Shown piece by piece: positions 6,905 to 14,156 of a stretch of 29,954 bases of DNA (within the stretch, counting starts at the first letter, position 1; the number at the start of each line of letters is the position of its first letter). Source of the DNA: an uncultured Prevotella sp. Lineage in GTDB: Bacteria > Bacteroidota > Bacteroidia > Bacteroidales > Bacteroidaceae. A model generated the notes under the pieces. That model was given only the letters and a program-made list of their open reading frames with translations, was not told where the DNA came from and did no database searches. The stretch spans positions 1 to 29,954 of the forward strand of contig CAAGFF010000262.1 of the NCBI GenBank assembly GCA_900769055.1, in the 5' to 3' direction. A program made the position numbers and the translations under genes.

Positions 6905-7180
6905 TCTACCACACCTGCCACTTGGGGGTTAAAGTGTTGTTAATTAAACGTTTAAGTGGTGGTAGATGGGGTGGTAGATGTGGTAGAATATTTTTACTTT
7001 AACTAAAAATGCTCGAAAAACAGGCGTTTTTTTTGCTATTCTTTTAATTTAATCAATACCATCAAATCCCATTTAAGTAAAAATATTCTACCACATCTAC
7101 CACCCTTCTACCACCACTTCTACCACCACTTAAATATTTGGTATACAAGATGTTATATGGTGTAGTGGTAGATGTGGTAG
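6905..7180. repeat. CTACCAC/GTGGTAG repeat cluster with long inverted repeat
   Basis: A left arm (6951-6999) and a right arm (7075-7134) form a long inverted repeat. A perfect 30-bp block (6970-6999 against 7075-7104) and a perfect 16-bp outer block (6951-6966 against 7119-7134) are separated by one extra CTACCACCACTT unit on the right. The core GTGGTAGATGTGGTAG occurs three times: 6971-6986, inverted in the right arm, and 7165-7180. A looser copy lies at 6905-6921. The loop (about 7000-7074) is AT-rich. I find no gene here. The remaining bases up to the promoter at 7277 show nothing else recognisable. Confidence 0.85.
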
Positions 7181-7276
7181 TAGAATTTATGAAAAAACAT
7201 AGTATATAGTGTGCTGTTTACATAATCATCCAATCATAAATTATGTGAAAGATATGAGGATTTCATGAAAATGTCG

Positions 7277-7284
7277 TAACTTTG
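7277..7284 (+). promoter_or_regulatory. -7 box of the ftsB-like gene
   Basis: TAACTTTG followed by CC is an exact -7 consensus match, 25 bases before the ATG at 7310. No good -33 box is visible at the ideal spacing. It would start the 7310-8051 transcript. Confidence 0.55.
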
Positions 7285-7309
7285 CCAACTGTATCATTAA
7301 AACATACTT

Positions 7310-7651
7310 ATGGGTAAGAAAATAGGAATAGTATGGAACATCCTCGCCCGCTACAAATATGTCATTGTCATTGTGGTGGGAATTGTTGTCGTAGGATTTG
7401 TTGACGACAACAGTTTTGTACAGAGGGCGAAGTACGACATGCAGATAGAGGATCTGAAAGAGCAGATAGACCAATACAACAAAATACATGAGAAGGATGC
7501 CAAGGCTCTGAGAGAGCTGAAGCATAATCCGCGGGCCATTGAGAAGATAGCCCGTGAGAAGTATTTCATGAAGACTGATGACGAGGACGTTTTTGTCCTG
7601 AGTGATGACATACAATTTACGGAGGGCCGCGGCGATGAGGCAGTTAAATAG
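7310..7651 (+). CDS. FtsB/DivIC-like septum formation initiator
   Basis: 113 residues. A short cytoplasmic N-terminus and one membrane helix (about 17-32, VIVIVVGIVVVGFV) are followed by a coiled coil (about 43-72, MQIEDLKEQIDQYNKIHEKD). A conserved NPRAIEKIAREKYFM segment then has the shape of the FtsB/DivIC family (LxxDxxxIExxARExxxM). Proteins of this family join FtsL and FtsQ/DivIB in the divisome. The stop overlaps the start of the next gene by 17 bases, so the two are translationally linked. Confidence 0.85.
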   Translation: MGKKIGIVWNILARYKYVIVIVVGIVVVGFVDDNSFVQRAKYDMQIEDLKEQIDQYNKIHEKDAKALRELKHNPRAIEKIAREKYFMKTDDEDVFVLSDDIQFTEGRGDEAVK

Positions 7652-8051
7652 AGTACAGTCAGTGATATTCCTTCTTGGTGGAATGCTCATGGTAGCCGGT
7701 GCAGGTTGCTATGTCATGATGTGGCAGCAGAAGATAGTCTGCTGGATATTCCTTGTTGGCTCAGTTATGTTCAGCCTCATGCAGACCATGCAGGTATATA
7801 CTGGAACCGAACTCGTTCTGCGTCGTCTGAAGAACATACAGGGGTTGGCCAGCCTGCTGTTTGTCATATCCGGCGTGCTGATGGCCGACAGTGCCTACGG
7901 CTTCTTCAGGCCGATGTTCGACAATATAGCAGATTACATAGAGCTGGTGTACAACAAGTGGGTAGTGCTGCTGCTTGTCGCCGCCCTGCTGGAGGTATAT
8001 ACAACCCATCGTATAAACAACGAACTATCCAAAAAAAACCTAAAAGAATAG
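7635..8051 (+). CDS. Small four-helix membrane protein
   Basis: 138 residues with four predicted membrane helices (about 9-25, 32-48, 69-85 and 103-121). There is no catalytic motif that I recognise. I chose the ATG at 7635 over 7602: it is preceded by purine-rich GGAGGGCC at -14 to -7, and the resulting N-terminus (MRQLNRVQ) places basic residues just before the first helix. It overlaps the ftsB-like gene by 17 bases, which suggests co-expression. A role in the envelope or division is only inference from context. Confidence 0.65.
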   Translation: MRQLNRVQSVIFLLGGMLMVAGAGCYVMMWQQKIVCWIFLVGSVMFSLMQTMQVYTGTELVLRRLKNIQGLASLLFVISGVLMADSAYGFFRPMFDNIADYIELVYNKWVVLLLVAALLEVYTTHRINNELSKKNLKE

Positions 8052-8103
8052 GTACTATCTTTAAATAGCGCAAAAAAATTATCTCTGCTTCGCATAATGA
8101 TAT

Positions 8104-8111
8104 TATCTTTG
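8104..8111 (+). promoter_or_regulatory. -7 box of the DUF4369 lipoprotein gene
   Basis: TATCTTTG followed by CA is an exact -7 consensus match, 66 bases before the ATG at 8178. It lies inside the longer reading frame that begins at 8097, supporting 8178 as the true start. The -33 position is unconvincing. A near match (TATCTTTA) lies at 8055-8062. Confidence 0.5.
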
Positions 8112-8177
8112 CAATACCCTACAGATAGTGAGTTATCGGACAGATATAGTCTCCGCAAAGGAAAGCAACTACAACTT

Positions 8178-8954
8178 ATGAGCAAAATTATATATGCTGT
8201 GGCCGCTATATTGGCCATGACGTCATGTGCAAACTCTTTCAACATTGAAGGCACTTCAAGCCTGTCGAACCTCGACGGGCAAAAACTGTATCTAAAGGTT
8301 TTTGCCGATACGGCGTTCAGGGATGTCGACTCCTGCGATGTCATACACGGACAGTTCCGCTTCTCTGGAAACATAGATTCCACCCAGGTTGCCAATATCT
8401 TCCTTGATGGCACCCCAGCCCTTCCTGTAGTGCTGGAAAGTGGCAATATAACTATCAAGATAGACAACATGCAGCAGAGCGTAACAGGTACGCCACTAAA
8501 CGAGGAACTGTCGGCATTTGCCATCAAGTACCAGCAGCTCGTCAGTGCCAGTGCCGACCTTGTACACAAGCACGACCAGGCCATCATGGACGGCAAGGAC
8601 ATGGAGGTGGTGACGAGGGAACTGCAGGCAGAGGATGCGGAGATAAGCGCAAAGCTCGACAAACTGGTCACCAAGTTCATTGAGGACAACATGGACAATG
8701 TCCTTGGTCCATGGGTGTTTATGACTACCTGTACCACCCGTTACCAGTTCCCCATGCTCGACGCATGGATAGAGGATATCATGAGCAAGGCTACTGACAA
8801 GTTCAAGAATAACCCACTTGTGAAGGAATACTACGAGAAGGCTACCGAGAACCAGCAGATAATGAATGGTATGAGGGATGTTGATGGCACTCCTGCCACG
8901 GCCCCCGTGCCAGAGGCCGCCAACCCAAGCGAGCTTGCCAAGCCCGCAGAATAG
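8178..8954 (+). CDS. DUF4369-domain lipoprotein
   Basis: 258 residues. A lipoprotein signal peptide ends in the lipobox MTSC with Cys17 as the acylated residue. Residues 20-115 look like a DUF4369 domain (FNIEGTSSLSNLDGQKLYLK, then VDSCDVIHGQFRFSG, then PALPVVLESGNITIKID). This beta-rich module is usually fused to thiol-disulfide oxidoreductases in Bacteroidetes. Here the rest (115-230) is helical and charged, with no thioredoxin CxxC, and the C-terminus is rich in Pro and Ala. It is probably tethered to the envelope; its function is unknown. It sits 59 bases upstream of dihydroorotase and may share its transcript. Confidence 0.75.
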   Translation: MSKIIYAVAAILAMTSCANSFNIEGTSSLSNLDGQKLYLKVFADTAFRDVDSCDVIHGQFRFSGNIDSTQVANIFLDGTPALPVVLESGNITIKIDNMQQSVTGTPLNEELSAFAIKYQQLVSASADLVHKHDQAIMDGKDMEVVTRELQAEDAEISAKLDKLVTKFIEDNMDNVLGPWVFMTTCTTRYQFPMLDAWIEDIMSKATDKFKNNPLVKEYYEKATENQQIMNGMRDVDGTPATAPVPEAANPSELAKPAE

Positions 8955-9013
8955 GGCAAGGGCTGATGCAGGCAGGTGGCGGTATTCCTGCAACAACAAC
9001 GATAGTACACACT

Positions 9014-10357
9014 ATGAGACAAACGTTAATATCCAATGGCCGCATCGTCAACGAGGGACAATCGTTTGACGGCTTTGTTGTCATCGAAGGAGACAGCATC
9101 AAGAATATTGGCGAAGGAGAGGCACCCCGTGGAGACTACGATGAGACAGTAGACGCCACGGGGTGTCTCGTATTACCTGGTGTCATTGATGACCACGTAC
9201 ACTTCCGTGAGCCGGGACTCACCCATAAGGCCGACATGGCAACAGAGTCGAGAGCGGCTGCCGCGGGCGGCGTGACATCATATCTGGACATGCCAAATAC
9301 TGTTCCGCAGACAACAACCCTTGAGGCCCTTCAGAACAAGCGCGATACGGCAAGGCAGAAGAGCCTCGTCAACTACGGCTTTTTCTTTGGTGCCACCAAC
9401 GACAACTCCCAGCTCTTTGCCTTGCTCGACAGACATGCCGTGCCGGGCATTAAGCTCTTCATGGGTTCCAGCACAGGCAACATGCTTGTCGACAAGTATG
9501 GCTCACTGCTTAAGGTGTTCTCGGAGGCTGCCCGTCTGGGCCTGCCCGTCATGGCACACTGCGAGGATACTGACATAATAAACCGCAATATGGAGCAGAT
9601 GAAGAAGGCATACGGCGATGACCCCGATGTGATGCTTCATCCGCTGATACGCTCAGAGGAAGCCTGCTTTGAGTCGGCAGCCCTTGCCGCCGCCTTGGCC
9701 CGTCAGTTTGGCACACGCCTTCACATTGCTCATGTCAGCACGGAGCGTGAGTTGGCATTGGCGGCTGACAATGTTACCCTTGAGGCCACGGTTGCCCATC
9801 TCTTCTTCAGTAGTGCCGATTATGCCGTCAAGGGCAGCCTGATAAAGTGCAATCCAGCTATCAAGCGACCTGAGGACCGTGATGCCCTGAGGAGAGGCAT
9901 TGCCGATGGTACCATCAGCGTGGTGGGCACCGACCATGCGCCCCATCTGCTGGCTGACAAGCAGGGCGGGGCAGCGAAGGCAACGTCGGGAATGCCAATG
10001 CTTCAGTTCTCGCTTGTCACTATGCTTGAACTAATGGATAAGGGCGTGATAACGGCAGAGCGACTTGTTGAGCTTATGTGCCACAATCCCGCACGTCTGT
10101 TCTCCATAAGCCGGCGTGGCTTTCTCCGTCCTGGCTATCATGCCGACATTGCCATAGTGCAGAAGGGAGAGCCATGGACAGTAGACACAGACATCATTGA
10201 GAGCAAGTGCAAGTGGAGCCCTATGGAGGGCCACAGCTATGACTGGCGAGTGAGGAGGACTATCTGCAACGGACATACTGTCTATGCCGACGGTCATATC
10301 ATAGATGGCACCTTGGGACGGGAACTGACATTCAGGACAGATGACGATACATTATAA
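9014..10357 (+). CDS. pyrC: Dihydroorotase (amidohydrolase type)
   Basis: 447 residues from the ATG at 9014. It catalyses reversible cyclisation of carbamoyl-aspartate to dihydroorotate in pyrimidine synthesis. The metal-binding set is complete: HVH (His61, His63) in DDHVHFREPG, the likely carboxylated Lys147 in GIKLFMGSS, His182 in MAHCED, His240 in HIAHVSTE, and Asp307 in GTDHAPH. It resembles the long amidohydrolase class of dihydroorotases (440 residues or so) rather than the short E. coli class. An upstream in-frame ATG (8966) would add 16 residues of non-family sequence and is rejected. It overlaps the next gene by 17 bases. No other pyr genes are nearby. Confidence 0.9.
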   Translation: MRQTLISNGRIVNEGQSFDGFVVIEGDSIKNIGEGEAPRGDYDETVDATGCLVLPGVIDDHVHFREPGLTHKADMATESRAAAAGGVTSYLDMPNTVPQTTTLEALQNKRDTARQKSLVNYGFFFGATNDNSQLFALLDRHAVPGIKLFMGSSTGNMLVDKYGSLLKVFSEAARLGLPVMAHCEDTDIINRNMEQMKKAYGDDPDVMLHPLIRSEEACFESAALAAALARQFGTRLHIAHVSTERELALAADNVTLEATVAHLFFSSADYAVKGSLIKCNPAIKRPEDRDALRRGIADGTISVVGTDHAPHLLADKQGGAAKATSGMPMLQFSLVTMLELMDKGVITAERLVELMCHNPARLFSISRRGFLRPGYHADIAIVQKGEPWTVDTDIIESKCKWSPMEGHSYDWRVRRTICNGHTVYADGHIIDGTLGRELTFRTDDDTL

Positions 10358-11147
10358 TATATGTGAGCTGGCGGACTATATCAGCTGGCCGTACTTCTAC
10401 CATTCCTGGGGAATGTCCGGCAAGGCAGGTACAGAGCGAGAGCGGCTGCGTGAGGAAGCTCTTGAGCTTGCCCGCTCCTGGGACGGACGTTTCAAGGTGC
10501 ATGCAAAGGTGAAGATTGTTGATGCCAACTCTGACGGTGATGACATTATCTTGTCTGACGGTACGAGGCTTCCTCTGCTCAGGCAGCAGAACATCGCTTC
10601 CGACGGCCAGCCTAACCTCTGCCTTGCTGACTTTATTCGTCCGCAGGCACAAGGCATTGCCGACCGCCTTGGCTTCTTTGCCACCAGTGTTGATGCCGGA
10701 ATGGTAAGCAGATGCTGCTGCGACTGCTACGACAAGATGCTTGCGCAGACTGTTGCCGACCGGTTGGCAGAGGCCGCAGCCGAGAAACTGCACCATTACG
10801 TGCGGACACAATACTGGGGCTATGCTCCCGATGAGGCTTTGTCCATGGCAGACATGCTTGCAGGCCGCTATCAGGGCATAAGGCCTGCTGCTGGCTATCC
10901 CTCGCTGCCTGATATGAGCATCAACTTCGTCATTGACAAGGTGCTGGGCATGGGCGAGATAGGCATACGCCTCACCGAGAGCGGCATGATGCAGCCCCAT
11001 GCTTCTGTGTCTGGACTGATGTTCGCACACCCTCAGGCGCGCTATTTCGATGTTGGCCCTATTGGAAAAGACCAGTTGAGCGACTATGCGCGCAGGCGAG
11101 GCTTGCCGTTGGAACTCGTGTTGCGTTTCCTGAGACGCAACTACTGA
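10341..11147 (+). CDS. Stand-alone methionine synthase (MetH) reactivation domain protein
   Basis: 268 residues, matching only the C-terminal AdoMet-binding reactivation domain of cobalamin-dependent methionine synthase. Recognisable pieces are LADFIRP (95-101), VADRLAEAAAEKLH (138-151), RPAAGYPSLPD (181-191, the AdoMet-contacting R-x-x-x-GYP motif) and ASVSGLMFAHPQARYF (221-236). It would support reductive methylation of inactive cob(II)alamin on a separate MetH chain, as known for the split Thermotoga maritima pair TM0268/TM0269. No metH core is in the window. Unusually, CCCDC (125-129) stands where MetH has a hydrophilic EAQHDDY-like stretch. It overlaps pyrC by 17 bases and precedes the metallophosphoesterase by 12 bases. 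Confidence 0.85.
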   Translation: MTIHYNICELADYISWPYFYHSWGMSGKAGTERERLREEALELARSWDGRFKVHAKVKIVDANSDGDDIILSDGTRLPLLRQQNIASDGQPNLCLADFIRPQAQGIADRLGFFATSVDAGMVSRCCCDCYDKMLAQTVADRLAEAAAEKLHHYVRTQYWGYAPDEALSMADMLAGRYQGIRPAAGYPSLPDMSINFVIDKVLGMGEIGIRLTESGMMQPHASVSGLMFAHPQARYFDVGPIGKDQLSDYARRRGLPLELVLRFLRRNY

Positions 11148-11159
11148 GATACTCCCTGA

Positions 11160-12335
11160 ATGATTATGATTGCACGAATACTGATACCCATCATACTGTT
11201 CATAGTGCTTCCCGACTTGTATATCGACATGCACTATCTTCGCCACCGCACAAACTACGTGTGGTGGAAGCGGTTGCTGTGGTGGATGCCAAGTCTGCTG
11301 ATGCTTGCCTACAGCGTAGCCATTGCCTCAACACGTGACTTTGTGCCCGACGAGATGATATTTATCAATGTCTATATGATGCTTGTTGGTATCGTTGTAA
11401 TGCCCAAGGCCATTTTCGCTCTGTTCTCCTCGGCTGGCTATCTGTTGTGCCAGCTTCGCCACCGGCGCACTAATTGGGGTAACATACTGTGGTTGCCCGT
11501 AGCCCTTTTCCAGATATATGTCGTATGCTATGGCTTTATCTTCGGGTTTGGGAAACTGGAGGTTCGCCATCTCGACCTGTATTTTGATGACCTTCCGAAG
11601 GAGTTTGAAGGCTACCGTATAGTTCATTTCTCTGATGCCCATGTCGGAACATTCCAGTATGACCGCAAGCAACTGTTGCAACGGGATGTGGACAGCATCA
11701 ATGCGCAGCATGCCGACATGGTGGTGTTCACGGGCGACATCCAGAACATGAAACCGCAGGAGTTATATCCCGTACAGGACATCCTTGCTAAGGTTAAGGC
11801 TCCTGATGGAGTGTATTCCGTGCTGGGCAACCACGACTACAGCATATATACCCATGTGTCACCAGCAGTTGCTCAGGCCAATATGGCAGAGACTGTCAAG
11901 CGTCAGCAGAGAGCAGGATGGAAGGTCCTGCGCAACGAGCATCACATCATCAGGCGTGGAGCAGACTCCATAGTCGTGGCAGGTGAGGAGAATGGAGGCC
12001 GTAAGCCGTCGCCTGCCCTTGCCGATATAGGCAAGACATTGCAGGGCATTGGCGGTGATGCCTTCGTGGTGATGCTTCAGCATGACCCGTCGGTATGGCG
12101 CAGCCAGATATTGCCATCGTCAAGCGTGCAGCTAACCCTAAGCGGACATACCCATGCCGGACAGGTGTCGCTGTTTGGCCTTCGCCCCACAATGCTCACG
12201 GCTACGGAGGACTATGGACTGTATATGGTCGGCAACCAGCAGCTCTACGTCACGTCAGGACTGGGCGGAGTAATGGCCATGCGGTTTGGTGCGACGGCTG
12301 AGATAGTTGTAATTACATTGCACCGCACATCATGA
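11160..12335 (+). CDS. Membrane-anchored calcineurin-like metallophosphoesterase
   Basis: 391 residues. About four membrane helices occupy residues 1-135. A calcineurin-like phosphoesterase domain follows from about 150. The metal-site motifs appear in order: FSDAHVG (about 156-162), FTGDI, LGNHDY, LQHDP and LSGHTHAG. It resembles the YkuE-like group of membrane phosphoesterases. The substrate cannot be told from sequence; lipid or nucleotide phosphates are both possible. Two nearby ATGs (11160 and 11166) give almost the same protein. It sits 12 bases after the MetH reactivation gene and 30 bases before the acyltransferase. Confidence 0.82.
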   Translation: MIMIARILIPIILFIVLPDLYIDMHYLRHRTNYVWWKRLLWWMPSLLMLAYSVAIASTRDFVPDEMIFINVYMMLVGIVVMPKAIFALFSSAGYLLCQLRHRRTNWGNILWLPVALFQIYVVCYGFIFGFGKLEVRHLDLYFDDLPKEFEGYRIVHFSDAHVGTFQYDRKQLLQRDVDSINAQHADMVVFTGDIQNMKPQELYPVQDILAKVKAPDGVYSVLGNHDYSIYTHVSPAVAQANMAETVKRQQRAGWKVLRNEHHIIRRGADSIVVAGEENGGRKPSPALADIGKTLQGIGGDAFVVMLQHDPSVWRSQILPSSSVQLTLSGHTHAGQVSLFGLRPTMLTATEDYGLYMVGNQQLYVTSGLGGVMAMRFGATAEIVVITLHRTS

Positions 12336-12365
12336 ATAAATCAACTGCTAAAAAAATAGTTAGAT

Positions 12366-13124
12366 ATGAAATACGTTTATAGACTCTACCAATTGTGCAT
12401 CTGTTTGCCACTGTTTCTTTTGGCATCAATCCTTACGTCTATAGTAACCATCTTGGGCTGCTGCATAGGCAATGGTCATTTCTGGGGCTATTATCCCGGC
12501 AAGATATGGTCGTGGTTCACGGTCAGGCTGTTCCTGTTGCCCGTGAAGGTGGAGGGGCGTGAGAACCTGTCACCCGGACAGTCGTATGTCTTCGTAAGCA
12601 ACCATCAGGGCTCCTTCGACATATTTCTTATCTATGGTTTCCTTGACCGCAACTTCAAGTGGATGATGAAGCGGCAGCTGCGCAGTATGCCGTTCATCGG
12701 CATGGCCTGTGAATATTCCCATCAGATATTTGTCGACAAGCGCGGACCGAAGAAGATTAAGGAGACCTACGACAATGCCCGCAAGACTCTGAGCGGAGGC
12801 ATGTCGCTGGTGGTCTTCCCTGAGGGTGCCCGTTCGTTTACAGGTCACATGGGAGCATTCAAGCGCGGCGCCTTCATGCTGGCTGACGAGCTGCAGCTCC
12901 CCGTTGTTCCTCTTACCATCAACGGCTCGTTCGATGTCATGCCACGCATGAGAGACTTCCGTTGGGTGACTTGGCATCCGTTGACGCTGACCATACATAA
13001 GCCAATAGAACCGATAGGGCAGGGAAAGGAAAATGTAGTCAATGCAGAGGAGAAAAGCTATGAGGTTGTGATGTCGGCTTTAGAGGAGCAATACCGCGGA
13101 TTTGTCGAGAACCCCGACCAGTAA
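12366..13124 (+). CDS. plsC: 1-acyl-sn-glycerol-3-phosphate acyltransferase (PlsC family)
   Basis: 252 residues. An N-terminal membrane helix (about 12-32) is followed by the PlsC acyltransferase domain. The H-x4-D catalytic motif is NHQGSFD (about 78-84), and the glycerol-phosphate-binding motif is FPEGARSFTG (about 152-161), followed by PVVPLTINGS. It should add the second acyl chain to lysophosphatidic acid at the inner membrane. Some family members act on ornithine lipids or other acceptors, so the exact acceptor is not certain. It is the last gene of the closely spaced run starting at 8178. Confidence 0.85.
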   Translation: MKYVYRLYQLCICLPLFLLASILTSIVTILGCCIGNGHFWGYYPGKIWSWFTVRLFLLPVKVEGRENLSPGQSYVFVSNHQGSFDIFLIYGFLDRNFKWMMKRQLRSMPFIGMACEYSHQIFVDKRGPKKIKETYDNARKTLSGGMSLVVFPEGARSFTGHMGAFKRGAFMLADELQLPVVPLTINGSFDVMPRMRDFRWVTWHPLTLTIHKPIEPIGQGKENVVNAEEKSYEVVMSALEEQYRGFVENPDQ

Positions 13125-13166
13125 CGCCGCTATTTATGCCCTAAAATAAAAAATCATGCTTTGGGC

Positions 13167-13197
13167 TTGGTGAAGTTAAAGAAATTGCATATCTTTG
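13167..13197 (+). promoter_or_regulatory. Promoter of the glycosyltransferase gene
   Basis: TTGG at 13167-13170 (three of four -33 bases), 19 bases, then TATCTTTG at 13190-13197 followed by CA. The predicted start lies about 15 bases before the ATG at 13220. It separates this gene from the plsC operon. Confidence 0.65.
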
Positions 13198-13219
13198 CAG
13201 CAAACAATAGATAAATACC

Positions 13220-13969
13220 ATGCAAGAAAGTGATTCCATAGTTATTATTCCGACCTACAACGAGATGGAGAACATCGAGAAGATTATCCGTGCCGTATTG
13301 GGATTGGAGAAAAGTTTCCATATACTTGTTATTGATGACAACAGCCCCGACAAGACCGGTGACGAGGTGGAGAGGCTCATCAAGACGGAGTTTGGCGGAA
13401 GGCTCTTTGTCATACACCGCTCAGGCAAGCTTGGTCTTGGTACCGCATATATCCAGGGTTTCAAGTGGGCGCTTGAGCATGGTTATGACTATATCTTCGA
13501 GATGGATGCCGACTTCAGTCACGACCCCAACGACCTGCCCAGACTTTATGCAGCCTGCCATGACGAGGGCTATGACCTTGCCATAGGTAGCCGGTATGTC
13601 AGTGGCGTTAATGTTGTCAACTGGCCTATCGGACGTGTTCTCATGAGCTATTTCGCATCAAAATACGTACGATTTGTTACTGGCTTTAAGGTACACGATA
13701 CCACGGCGGGCTTCAAGTGCTATCGCCGGCGTGTTCTTGAGACCATTCCGCTTGACGAGGTTCGCTTTAAAGGCTATGGCTTCCAGATTGAGATGAAGTT
13801 TACCGCTTACAAGATAGGATTTAAGATAAAGGAAGTACCCGTGATATTCGTCAACCGTCGTGAGGGAGTGAGCAAGATGAGCGGAGGTATTTTCGGCGAG
13901 GCCTTCTTTGGAGTTATGCGCCTAAGGTTGGACGGCTGGTTCCGCAAGTATCCATCAATTGCGAGTTAA
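13220..13969 (+). CDS. Polyprenol-phosphate mannose/glucose synthase-like family 2 glycosyltransferase
   Basis: 249 residues with a single GT2 domain of the dolichyl-phosphate mannose synthase type: IIPTYNEMENIEKII at the start, DDNSPDKTGDEV, the metal-binding EMDADFSHDP (about 91-100), GSRYVSGVNVVNWPIGR, and the C-terminal FKIKEVPVIFVNRREGVSKM. It would move a sugar from a nucleotide donor to a polyprenyl phosphate on the cytoplasmic face. There are no C-terminal membrane helices, so it is the short soluble form. Bacterial members often feed lipoprotein or surface glycosylation. The sugar is not known. Confidence 0.85.
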   Translation: MQESDSIVIIPTYNEMENIEKIIRAVLGLEKSFHILVIDDNSPDKTGDEVERLIKTEFGGRLFVIHRSGKLGLGTAYIQGFKWALEHGYDYIFEMDADFSHDPNDLPRLYAACHDEGYDLAIGSRYVSGVNVVNWPIGRVLMSYFASKYVRFVTGFKVHDTTAGFKCYRRRVLETIPLDEVRFKGYGFQIEMKFTAYKIGFKIKEVPVIFVNRREGVSKMSGGIFGEAFFGVMRLRLDGWFRKYPSIAS

Positions 13970-13984
13970 GAGTAGTTTTCTTAT

Positions 13985-14145
13985 AGTTGACAAGTAGACG
14001 AGTTGACAAGTTGATAGTTCTGACGACGAATCTTCGAGAAATCGAGTCTTCGAGTAATCGGGTAATCGAGTTTTCGAGTAATCGAGTAATCGGGTAATCG
14101 AGTTTTCGAGTAATCGAGTTTTCGAGTAATCGATAAGTCAAGTAA
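13985..14145. repeat. Octamer tandem arrays AGTTGACA and TCGAGTAA
   Basis: Two octamer arrays sit side by side. Four units related to AGTTGACA run from 13985 to 14016. Fourteen units related to TCGAGTAA run in exact 8-base phase from 14034 to 14145 (TCGAGAAA, TCGAGTCT, TCGAGTAA, TCGGGTAA, TCGAGTTT and so on). The arrays fill most of the gap between the glycosyltransferase stop (13969) and the mfd ATG (14157). They contain no gene. Confidence 0.92.
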
Positions 14146-14156
14146 TTAATATCCCC

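Noticed and set aside
6705..7180. Iteron-type replication origin
   Set aside because: The 22-bp period and following AT-rich DNA are suggestive, but no rep or dnaA gene is in the window and I see no DnaA boxes.
10200..10345. Cobalamin or SAM riboswitch before the MetH reactivation gene
   Set aside because: The gene starts inside pyrC, leaving no leader, and no conserved riboswitch core is visible.
10332..11246. 304-residue minus-strand frame opposite the MetH reactivation gene
   Set aside because: It is a codon-bias shadow of a gene with clear family motifs on the plus strand.
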